Positions 1-6,184 of a DNA stretch of 20,248 nt are shown here, piece after piece. The first letter of the stretch is position 1, and each line of letters opens with the position of its first letter. A program made the position numbers and the translations under genes. Origin of the DNA: Gammaproteobacteria bacterium (GTDB taxonomy: Bacteria > Pseudomonadota > Gammaproteobacteria > Pseudomonadales > GM7GCV1); the NCBI GenBank assembly GCA_030830945.1, contig JAURLY010000084.1, positions 1 through 20,248 on the forward strand. The letters are read 5' to 3'. The notes under the pieces are model-generated. The model was given only the letters and a program-made list of their open reading frames with translations, ran no database searches and had not been told where the DNA came from.

Positions 1-48
1 CAGAATTTCGATCAGGGTAAAGCCGCAATGGCGCCTTCTCTCTTGCAT
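1..48 (-). CDS. gspH: Type II secretion minor pseudopilin, N-terminal fragment (GspH-like)
   Basis: Only the first 16 codons are inside the window; the gene continues past the left edge. The visible peptide is MQERRRHCGFTLIEIL: a short basic leader, then a G|FTLIE prepilin-peptidase site and the start of the hydrophobic N-terminal helix. This is the signature of type IV-pilin-like pseudopilins. The start lies 27 bases after the gspG stop, in the same direction, so it is the next gene of the operon. GspH is the expected gene at this place in gsp operons, but GspI and GspJ share the same motif and cannot be excluded from 16 residues. No good ribosome binding site is visible. Confidence 0.75.
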   Translation of the reverse strand, partial: MQERRRHCGFTLIEIL

Positions 49-75
49 ACTCAGTCAGGAAGCGAGAACCGGAAA

Positions 76-543
76 TCACTGGTCTACGTTCCAGCTTCCC
101 CAATCCGCATCTGATCCCTCTCCCCCTTGCTGGTTATCACGGCCAAATGTAAACACTTCAACTTCTTTACCGTGAGTACCGGGGTAGGCATAACGATAGG
201 TTTGATCCCAGGGGTCTACAGGAACATTTTCCAAATAGGGCCCCCGCCAGTTACGGGCGCTGGCTGGCTCTGTCATCAGGGCATCCAGACCATCTGACTG
301 CCCGGGGTAATCAAAATTGTCCAAACGGTAGAGCTTTAGTGCATTTTCGATCGCCCGAATATCCTGGGCCACACGAGTCTCCTCAGCTTGCTGAACCTTG
401 CTAAAGATTGCCGGGCCAACAATGCCCCCCATTAGCGCAATAATCACAATCACCACCATAATTTCAATCAGGGTGAAACCACACTGATTTCTAAGTTGTG
501 CTGTTTTATTCATAAAAGGAAACCTGCTTTTTACTTTCATCAT
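76..543 (-). CDS. gspG: Type II secretion major pseudopilin GspG
   Basis: GspG polymerises into the periplasmic pseudopilus that pushes folded substrates through the outer-membrane secretin. The 155-residue product has a basic leader ending in CG|FTLIE, with cleavage expected after Gly22 and the conserved Glu at position +5 (residue 27). The hydrophobic helix IMVVIVIIALMGGIVGP follows. The C-terminal stretch GRDNQQGGEGSDADWGSWN resembles the calcium-binding end of known GspG proteins. The mature form would be about 133 residues, normal for the family. The start codon directly abuts the gspF stop. Met11 (position 513) is an alternative start giving a more usual 12-residue leader; neither start has a strong ribosome binding site. 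Confidence 0.93.
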   Translation of the reverse strand: MMKVKSRFPFMNKTAQLRNQCGFTLIEIMVVIVIIALMGGIVGPAIFSKVQQAEETRVAQDIRAIENALKLYRLDNFDYPGQSDGLDALMTEPASARNWRGPYLENVPVDPWDQTYRYAYPGTHGKEVEVFTFGRDNQQGGEGSDADWGSWNVDQ

Positions 544-1764
544 TTAAACCATTTCATTCATTTGCAGTATTGGCAGCATTACCGCAGCAATAATGACCAA
601 AATTACCACACCCATCGTGACGATGAGCACCGGGTTCATCAATTTCAGGAAACTGTCCACCGATGCCTTCAGCCTTGCACTGTAATACTCGGCGACCCTA
701 AGTAACATGGCATGCAGTTCGCTGGATGCCTCACCACTACCTACCATATGCAGCATAAAGCTGGAGGCCGCATTTTCTTCTCGCAAGGCTTGATGCAGGC
801 TACTACCCCGTCGCATTTTTTCGGTGACTTCCTCCATTTGCCAGCGCATGTGTAAATTGGTCATGACCGAGGAAGCGATTTTCAGTGCCGCCAGAGCCGG
901 CACACCACTTTTTAACATCGTGCCCAGACTTCGAGACCAATCGCCATAGTTCGCCATTCGCATCCAGTTACCAATTCCGGGCACCCTTAGCAAAAAACGG
1001 TGCCACTTTCGCTTGCGGTCGTCGTTCGACACGTACACAACAAACGCCACGAAAGCCATGAACGCCGCCAGCAAAACGTAAAGCCCATAAGCCAGAGTAA
1101 AATCACTCAACACGACTATGATCTTTGTTACCAACGGCAGTTCCGCCCGCGCGCTGACAAATACCCGGGTAATTTTTGGTACAACCCATATCATCATCAC
1201 AGAGATAGCTACAATGGAAGCCAAAATCAGGGTGATGGGGTACATAAGCCCCCGCCTGAAGGCCTGTCTATTTTCAGCGCCGGTCTCAAGCTCGTCCGCC
1301 ATGCGCAGCATGACTTCATGCAAGTGACCGGTTTCCTCACCTACCCCCACACCAGCAATTACTGCTTCCGGGAGTTTATAGTCCGACCGACGCATGGCTG
1401 CTGAAAAACTTCGACCCTCCATGATTTCCACTCGCCAGTTTTCCACCAACAGGCGCTGCTTGGCACTATCTGCCTGCTCCAGAATTAGCTTGAGAGAGTC
1501 TTCCAGTGGCAAACCCGAGTTCACCAAAATCCCCAACTGCCGGAGTATCAGGGCTAGCTCAAAATCACTGACACGATTCAAAAAACCTGGAAATCTTGAG
1601 GACCTGTGCGCCTTATCTTTTTTCTTCTCGACACTTTTTATGTCATTTGGGAAAAGGGATTGATCACGAAGAATGCGCCGTACCTGCCGCTCTGTATCGG
1701 CCACAATCGAGCCTTTGTGGGACTTTCCGGCTCGGTCAAACGCTGTGTACTGAAAAGTAGGCAT
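544..1764 (-). CDS. gspF: Type II secretion inner-membrane platform protein GspF
   Basis: GspF is the polytopic inner-membrane platform protein that couples the GspE ATPase to pseudopilus assembly. The 406 residues match the usual length of about 405. Two repeated T2SSF domains are visible, marked by GVGEETGHL near residues 140-148 and GSGEASSEL near 342-350. Membrane segments lie near 178-196, 226-246 and 378-400, giving the expected three-helix topology. The N-terminus MPTFQYTAFDRAGKSHKG is typical of the family. The start is 8 bases downstream of the gspE stop, and the stop abuts the gspG start, so the three genes are almost certainly co-transcribed and translationally linked. Confidence 0.95.
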   Translation of the reverse strand: MPTFQYTAFDRAGKSHKGSIVADTERQVRRILRDQSLFPNDIKSVEKKKDKAHRSSRFPGFLNRVSDFELALILRQLGILVNSGLPLEDSLKLILEQADSAKQRLLVENWRVEIMEGRSFSAAMRRSDYKLPEAVIAGVGVGEETGHLHEVMLRMADELETGAENRQAFRRGLMYPITLILASIVAISVMMIWVVPKITRVFVSARAELPLVTKIIVVLSDFTLAYGLYVLLAAFMAFVAFVVYVSNDDRKRKWHRFLLRVPGIGNWMRMANYGDWSRSLGTMLKSGVPALAALKIASSVMTNLHMRWQMEEVTEKMRRGSSLHQALREENAASSFMLHMVGSGEASSELHAMLLRVAEYYSARLKASVDSFLKLMNPVLIVTMGVVILVIIAAVMLPILQMNEMV

Positions 1765-1772
1765 GGGAAGGG

Positions 1773-3260
1773 TTAGACGCTGGTCACCCTCAGAACTTCT
1801 TCAAGTGTTGTTACACCATTGCGGACAAGTTCGAAGCCTGCCTGCACCATACTTGGCACTTGCTCTCGAATACACTCATCGAGTTCCAGCTCCCCGGCCT
1901 CATCATGGATTAGTCGCTGCATGCGATCATCAATAACCACCAGTTCAAACAATCCCTGGCGACCGTCAAAACCAGTGTGATTGCAGTGGTCGCAGCCATT
2001 TGGTGCAAATATTTTATGCGAGGGATCAATCCCCAGTTTATCGCACGCCAACCCATCAGGCGTTACTTCCTGTTTGCAATGCGAACAAAGACGTCGAACC
2101 AGCCGCTGAGCCAATACACCCCTTAATGTAGAAGACAACAAAAAGCTGTCCACCCCGAGATCCTGCAAACGTGTAACCGCTCCAGCCGCAGTGTTGGTAT
2201 GAAGTGTTGATAGCACCAGATGTCCTGTAAGACTCGCCTGGGTCGCAATTTCAGCCGTTTCCTTGTCTCGAATTTCACCAATCAGGATGACATCGGGGTC
2301 TTGCCGCAGGATCGCCCGCAACCCACGTGCAAATGTCATTCCAGCTCGCAAATTAATTTGGGTTTGGCTGATACCGGGCAAATCATATTCAACCGGATCT
2401 TCGACCGTCATGATGTTGCGTTGTTGTCGGTCCATCTCTTGCAATGCGGCATAAAGCGTCGTGGTCTTACCAGAACCCGTCGGCCCGGTAACCAGGATAA
2501 TTCCATGAGGACGAGCTATTAACCCGGACATCCGCTGACGGTTTTCCTTGGGCATACCCAGATCATCGACACTCAACTGCCCGGCGTTTTTATCCAATAG
2601 TCGAAGAACAACACGCTCGCCATAACTGGTCGGCATTGTGGAGACACGGAGATCGATACTGCGCCCACCGAGCTTGACAGTCATTCGACCATCCTGCGGC
2701 AATCGCTTTTCTGCGATATCCAGTTTGGACATCACTTTGATTCTTGAGACGAGCAGTGGAGCTATGTGCACAGATGGGCTGAGCACGGTCTTAAGCAAGC
2801 CGTCTAAACGAAAACGCACAGCAGCTGCGGATTCATACAGTTCGATATGAATGTCTGAGGCTTTTTCTTTTAAAGACTCGGCAAGTACTGCGTTTAACAA
2901 ACGTATAATTGGCGCATCATCATCTTCGAGTAAATCCGCTTCTTCCAGCTCTTCCGCTGCAGACTCCAGATCAACGAAATCTTTAATATCTTCCATAACC
3001 GCAGCTGACGAACCGCGCTGCTCGGCATAAAGTTTTCTTAGGGTGTTGACGAATTCTTCCTGATCAACAAGGTGCGTTGTCTTTATTTGTCCAGCCACAC
3101 GACGAACTTCAGCAAGAGCATTGGACGAGGCATCCGGGCCAACAATCAATTCCCTGCTGCCAGGATTGAAAAGTACCTGTTGATTGCGAGCAAAATCAAA
3201 CGGCAGTAGGCCGAAGTGATTTTCTATATCTGGTTCACTGACTTCCAGTTCAGGAGACAT
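1773..3260 (-). CDS. gspE: Type II secretion ATPase GspE
   Basis: GspE is the cytoplasmic hexameric ATPase that powers pseudopilus extension. The 495-residue product shows the full secretion-ATPase set: Walker A GPTGSGKT at 259-266, the Asp box VEDPVEY at 286-292, Walker B ILIGEIRD at 325-332 and the His box GHLVLSTLHT at 346-355. It also has the tetracysteine zinc motif specific to GspE/PilB-type ATPases (Cys392, Cys395, Cys423, Cys426). The first 100 residues form the variable N-terminal domain that would dock on GspL. The first Met is used as start because no other Met lies near it, but no clear ribosome binding site precedes it. It is the first gene of the leftward operon; gspC and gspD are not upstream, where a phasin gene sits instead. 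A PilB-type pilus ATPase is less likely given gspF and gspG next door. Confidence 0.95.
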   Translation of the reverse strand: MSPELEVSEPDIENHFGLLPFDFARNQQVLFNPGSRELIVGPDASSNALAEVRRVAGQIKTTHLVDQEEFVNTLRKLYAEQRGSSAAVMEDIKDFVDLESAAEELEEADLLEDDDAPIIRLLNAVLAESLKEKASDIHIELYESAAAVRFRLDGLLKTVLSPSVHIAPLLVSRIKVMSKLDIAEKRLPQDGRMTVKLGGRSIDLRVSTMPTSYGERVVLRLLDKNAGQLSVDDLGMPKENRQRMSGLIARPHGIILVTGPTGSGKTTTLYAALQEMDRQQRNIMTVEDPVEYDLPGISQTQINLRAGMTFARGLRAILRQDPDVILIGEIRDKETAEIATQASLTGHLVLSTLHTNTAAGAVTRLQDLGVDSFLLSSTLRGVLAQRLVRRLCSHCKQEVTPDGLACDKLGIDPSHKIFAPNGCDHCNHTGFDGRQGLFELVVIDDRMQRLIHDEAGELELDECIREQVPSMVQAGFELVRNGVTTLEEVLRVTSV

Positions 3261-3295
3261 GGATTCGATTCACTATTTTTCTTGAGATCAACAGT

Positions 3296-3324
3296 TTAAT
3301 ACAGGCGGTCTGGAAAGATGCCAA
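3296..3324 (-). promoter_or_regulatory. Candidate sigma70 promoter for gspE-gspF-gspG
   Basis: On the minus strand, TTGGCA (3324-3319; 5 of 6 to the -35 consensus) is followed after exactly 17 bases by TATTAA (3301-3296; 4 of 6 to the -10 consensus). Transcription would start near 3289, leaving a leader of about 28 bases before the gspE ATG. The position fits, but this is a consensus match read by eye. Confidence 0.45.
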
Positions 3325-3468
3325 TACCTGTAAAAGGATACAACTCTGCGCGAATAAAAAGGCATGAGCAGAATGCTACAAAATTATGGCGAAATAGTGA
3401 CACGCCGACTATGTTTTTTTGTAAAACCCGCCGTGAAGCAAACACACGCAAATACCCGGCATGTTTTT

Positions 3469-3539
3469 GTGCATCACACAAAAAAGTTCTTGACAACGGG
3501 AAATATCATCCCCATTATTAGATTCAGTGCATTGCACAA
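3469..3539 (+). promoter_or_regulatory. Pair of similar GTGCAT-containing sites flanking the phasin promoter (possible operators)
   Basis: GTGCATCACACAA (3469-3481) and GTGCATTGCACAA (3527-3539) match at 11 of 13 positions, in the same orientation, 58 bases apart start to start. The first lies inside an inverted repeat just upstream of the -35 box. The second contains a perfect palindrome lying over the expected transcription start. This arrangement suits a repressor bound at two sites. A PHA-responsive regulator of the PhaR type would fit the context, but that is inference; the regulator is unknown. Confidence 0.4.
3490..3518 (+). promoter_or_regulatory. Candidate sigma70 promoter for the phasin gene
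   Basis: A perfect -35 box TTGACA (3490-3495) is followed after 17 bases by CATTAT (3513-3518), which matches the -10 consensus at 4 of 6 positions. Transcription would begin near 3525. The phasin ribosome binding site AAGAGG (3559-3564) lies 7 bases before its ATG. Palindromic sites on both sides suggest regulated expression. Confidence 0.55.
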
Positions 3540-3571
3540 TAAACAAATACTTAATGTGAAGAGGCCAAAAA

Positions 3572-4102
3572 ATGCAAGCGGAACTAATTTCAAGTTTCAG
3601 TGATTACAGCAAAACTGCCGTAGTTTCAGCCAAAGAGCTGCTAGCAATCAATTCAAAGCTGATGGGCAAATTGCTCGATAGCCAAATTAACCTGGCCGCT
3701 CTGTACGTCGAAAGCAGTGAAAAGCAAATGGGACTCATGGAATCCATGGACAACCCTTCTGAATTTTTGAGCAAGGAAACCTCTCTTTTTGAAGAGTACT
3801 CAAACAAATTTGCCGATGTTGCCCAAAAGAGCATGCTGATTGTGAAGGAGTCTTCCGAAGAATATAAATCCTGGGTTGAGAGCGGCTTGAAGGTCGCAGA
3901 CGAAGCAGTTAAAGATGCTCAGTCTGCTGCTGTCGCTGAAATCAAACCAGTCAAGGCGCAGGCAACAAAAAAACCAGCGGCCAAGAAAGCGGCTGTCAAG
4001 AAGGCTGCACCGGTTAAGAAGGTAGCTTCGGCGGCAAAAAAACCAGTCGCCAAGAAAACCGCTGCTAAAAAAGCACCGGCAAAGAAAACTGCCACAAAGT
4101 AA
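3572..4102 (+). CDS. Phasin family protein with histone H1-like C-terminal tail (PhaF-like)
   Basis: Phasins coat polyhydroxyalkanoate granules in the cytoplasm. Residues 1-115 form an amphipathic, mostly helical phasin-type domain (MQAELISSFSDYSKTAVVSA onward, with LLDSQINLAALYVESSEKQM and EEYSNKFADVAQKSMLIVKE), which I recognise as a Phasin_2-like pattern. Residues 125-176 are a low-complexity AAKKP-type tail with 19 lysines in 52 residues and no acidic residue, like the DNA-binding tail of Pseudomonas PhaF, AlgP and histone H1. In PhaF that tail ties granules to the nucleoid and helps share them at division; a similar role here is inference. AAGAGG 7 bases upstream supports the start. The gene stands alone between its own promoter and two terminators, and no PHA synthase gene is in the window. 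The tail repeats make the 3' end prone to length variation. Confidence 0.85.
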   Translation: MQAELISSFSDYSKTAVVSAKELLAINSKLMGKLLDSQINLAALYVESSEKQMGLMESMDNPSEFLSKETSLFEEYSNKFADVAQKSMLIVKESSEEYKSWVESGLKVADEAVKDAQSAAVAEIKPVKAQATKKPAAKKAAVKKAAPVKKVASAAKKPVAKKTAAKKAPAKKTATK

Positions 4103-4112
4103 CGAACCCCTC

Positions 4113-4152
4113 AGAGCTATTTCAAGACCCCCTCTTTGAAATAACTCTTTTT
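4113..4152 (+). terminator. First intrinsic terminator after the phasin gene
   Basis: AGAG, a mismatch, then TATTTCAA (4118-4125) pairs with TTGAAATA (4136-4143), a mismatch, and CTCT (4145-4148), around a 10-base loop. A short T run follows (4148-4152). The stem has 12 pairs with one mismatch but is AT-rich, so it is probably the weaker of the two terminators. Confidence 0.6.
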
Positions 4153-4156
4153 CTTT

Positions 4157-4184
4157 AACCCGCAGTCCCCTGCGGGTTTTTTTT
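4157..4184 (+). terminator. Second, strong intrinsic terminator after the phasin gene
   Basis: A perfect 9-base stem, AACCCGCAG (4157-4165) with CTGCGGGTT (4170-4178), closes a four-base loop and runs straight into six further T residues (4179-4184). This is a textbook rho-independent terminator, separating the phasin unit from the mgtE unit. Confidence 0.92.
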
Positions 4185-4209
4185 GCCCGAAAACTGGCGC
4201 TTATATAAT
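4183..4209 (+). promoter_or_regulatory. Possible promoter for mgtE-darP
   Basis: A perfect -10 hexamer TATAAT lies at 4204-4209. The best -35 match, TTGCCC at 4183-4188, is only 15 bases upstream and overlaps the terminator's T run, so the pair is imperfect. It would leave a leader of about 110 bases before mgtE, in which I see no recognisable riboswitch. Confidence 0.35.
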
Positions 4210-4327
4210 TCTGTTGTCGCTTCTAGCTATTTGCCCTACTTTTTTTACTGGCGAATGATTAAACTTGTGCCGCGCCAAACGTCCGCCATTCAGTAGCAGA
4301 CTCATAGAGCAACCCGGAGCCCACGCG

Positions 4328-5653
4328 ATGTCGTCAATCCCATCAATCTTTAAAGCATTGGATACCGGTACCCTTGCCGGCGTGCGCCACATGCTTAAGG
4401 GATTGAATGCCGGTGAAATTGCCCGCCTACTGGAAACATGCCCACCTAAAGAGCGTGAAGTGCTCTGGGGTCTTATCGATTCTGATATCGAGAGTGATGT
4501 TCTTCAACGCCTGAGCGAAGAGGTCAGGGACGATATTCTCGGCAAGCTGGACACATCCGAAGTCGCTGCCCTGACAGAAGGCTGGGATGTCGACGATATA
4601 GCCGATGTTCTACAAAGCTTGCCAGACAGGGTAACGGCGGAAGTACTCAAGCTGATGAGCAATATGGATCGGCAGCGAGTCGAAACCGTATTGACTTACC
4701 CCGAGGACAGTGCCGGCGGCTTGATGAGCACCGACACCATCACGGTCAGGCCAGATTTAACCATCGACGTTGTTCTTCGCTACCTCCGCCGTCATGAAGA
4801 AATTCCCGAGATGACAGACAGCCTGTTCGTGGTTACTCGTGACAACCTCTATATCGGCCGACTTCCTCTGAGGGTATTACTGACTGCCAACCCTGATACT
4901 CCCGTATATAAGTTGATGCAGCAAGATGAGCACAGTATCGAGGCGGCGACTCCTGACTCTGAAGTCGCGATATTGTTTGAACGGGAAGATTTGGTATCGG
5001 CTGCTGTTATAGATTCCGAGCGACGCCTTCTAGGGCGTATCACCATCGATGATGTCGTTGATGTTATTCGCGATGATGCCGATCACTCATTAATGAGCAT
5101 GGCGGGTTTGGCCGAGGACGAAGACACCTTTATATCCATCGCCCGGGCAGCTCCCCGTCGACTGTTGTGGCTGGGAATTAACCTGATTACGGCGCTTGCG
5201 GCCTCGGCAGCAATCGGCCAGTTTCAGGACACTCTGGACAAAGTCATCGCCCTGGCGGTACTAATGCCCATTGTTGCCAGCATGGGTGGCGTTGCAGGCA
5301 CGCAAACCTTGACCGTGGTGATTCGAGGCATGGCGCTGGGACATATCCAAAAAAACAACCTCAAGTGGCTGGTAAATCGCGAGGTTTTGCTGGGCTCCCT
5401 AAATGGAATCATTTGGGCGCTGGTTATCGCAACCGTCGCCGGATTATGGTTCCAAGACCCGACTATCTCGCTCATTATTTCAGCAGCGATGATTATCAAT
5501 CTTATTGTTGCTTCTCTCGCTGGGGTCCTGCTTCCAATTTCACTGAAATCCCTGCGTATTGATCCCGCGCTTGCTGGAGGTGTCGCACTTACTACGGTCA
5601 CAGACATTGTGGGCTTTGTGACTTTCCTGGGATTGGCAACGCTTTTTTATTAG
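4328..5653 (+). CDS. mgtE: Magnesium channel/transporter MgtE
   Basis: MgtE is an inner-membrane homodimeric Mg2+ channel whose cytoplasmic domains sense internal Mg2+ and close the pore. From the ATG at 4328 (GGAG 8 bases upstream) the product is 441 residues. A longer frame from a TTG at 4265 lacks such a site and adds an unconserved extension. The helical MgtE N domain covers about 20-125 and ends in the conserved YPEDSAGGLM. Two CBS domains follow (about 130-190 and 195-252), then the membrane domain from about 278 to the end. The latter contains MGGVAGTQTLTVVIRG (319-334) and TTVTDIVGF (422-430), with the acidic pore residue Asp425. The gene is followed after 15 bases by darP, so the two are probably co-transcribed. 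Confidence 0.93.
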   Translation: MSSIPSIFKALDTGTLAGVRHMLKGLNAGEIARLLETCPPKEREVLWGLIDSDIESDVLQRLSEEVRDDILGKLDTSEVAALTEGWDVDDIADVLQSLPDRVTAEVLKLMSNMDRQRVETVLTYPEDSAGGLMSTDTITVRPDLTIDVVLRYLRRHEEIPEMTDSLFVVTRDNLYIGRLPLRVLLTANPDTPVYKLMQQDEHSIEAATPDSEVAILFEREDLVSAAVIDSERRLLGRITIDDVVDVIRDDADHSLMSMAGLAEDEDTFISIARAAPRRLLWLGINLITALAASAAIGQFQDTLDKVIALAVLMPIVASMGGVAGTQTLTVVIRGMALGHIQKNNLKWLVNREVLLGSLNGIIWALVIATVAGLWFQDPTISLIISAAMIINLIVASLAGVLLPISLKSLRIDPALAGGVALTTVTDIVGFVTFLGLATLFY

Positions 5654-5668
5654 GAATTTAAGTCAGGC

Positions 5669-6184
5669 ATGAACGACTTGTATACGGATGAACCAGAAGA
5701 AGAACTCGGGCCTTCCAAGTCCCAGAAAAAACGCGAAATGCACGCTGTCCAACAGCTCTGCGATGATTTGGCTCGATTAAATACTGATGTCTGGTCCAGA
5801 CTTGAGTTGCCCTCTTCTTTGGTAGAAAGTCTTGAAATAGCCGCTCGAATTAAATCCAGCGGTGCGAGAAACAGACAGTTACGACATGCAGCAAAAATAC
5901 TGGTTGTTGACGAAGGACTCCTGACAGCCGTCAACACATACTTCGAAACACGAAGAAATCAGGCGCGTAATGAGCAAAATAGACACAAACTGGTAGAGCA
6001 ATGGCGTGATCGATTGCTAGACGAGGAAGACTCATTAAGCCAATTATTTGTCAGCTTTCCAGCCACTGATCGTCAAGAGATATCTACACTGGTCAGAAAT
6101 GCGCGCAAGGAAAAACGGCTGTCCAAAACACCCGCCCAGCAGCGCAAGTTATTTAAATACTTACGCGACTTTGTGATCGTTTAA
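5669..6184 (+). CDS. darP: Ribosome-associated protein DarP / YjgA (DUF615 family)
   Basis: The DUF615 family, known in E. coli as YjgA or DarP, binds late 50S precursors and aids large-subunit maturation. The 171-residue product shows the family's marks: an acidic N-terminus, the PSKSQKKREMHAVQQL block (14-29), a basic GARNRQLRHAAKIL segment in the middle and the C-terminal KTPAQQRKLFKYLRDF. The start lies 15 bases after mgtE. AGGA at 5652-5655 is a somewhat distant ribosome binding site, and translation may depend on ribosomes leaving mgtE. Its stop codon overlaps that of the converging yhdP gene, so its mRNA probably runs into antisense yhdP sequence. Confidence 0.9.
   Translation: MNDLYTDEPEEELGPSKSQKKREMHAVQQLCDDLARLNTDVWSRLELPSSLVESLEIAARIKSSGARNRQLRHAAKILVVDEGLLTAVNTYFETRRNQARNEQNRHKLVEQWRDRLLDEEDSLSQLFVSFPATDRQEISTLVRNARKEKRLSKTPAQQRKLFKYLRDFVIV

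Larger units (their letters stand above)
3261..3571. other. Divergent intergenic region between gspE and the phasin gene
   Basis: These 311 bases separate two divergent genes and hold a promoter candidate in each direction. They also contain an AT-rich inverted repeat (TTTTTGTG, five-base loop, CACAAAAA at 3464-3484) and a perfect 11-base palindrome GTGCATTGCAC at 3527-3537. Small open frames on both strands have no family resemblance and no credible start signals, so I see no gene here. The region is best read as a control region, with most of the symmetry on the phasin side. Confidence 0.7.

Noticed and set aside
1000..1404. 134-codon open frame on the plus strand inside gspF
   Set aside because: Antisense shadow of gspF with low-complexity, His-rich translation and no start signals.
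3362..3376. Inverted GCAT...ATGC pair in the gspE-phasin region
   Set aside because: Only four-base arms with a seven-base gap, expected by chance.
3296..3496. Small open frame (66 codons) on the minus strand upstream of gspE
   Set aside because: No family resemblance and no ribosome binding site; it covers the promoter region and palindromes.
3944..4099. Repetitive AAG/GCC-rich DNA, as a possible tandem repeat element
   Set aside because: The repetition follows from the Lys/Ala-rich protein tail and keeps the frame; it is not an independent repeat or CRISPR-like array.
4210..4327. Possible Mg2+-sensing riboswitch in the mgtE leader
   Set aside because: I cannot find a convincing paired structure or M-box-like sequence; the leader itself depends on a weak promoter call.
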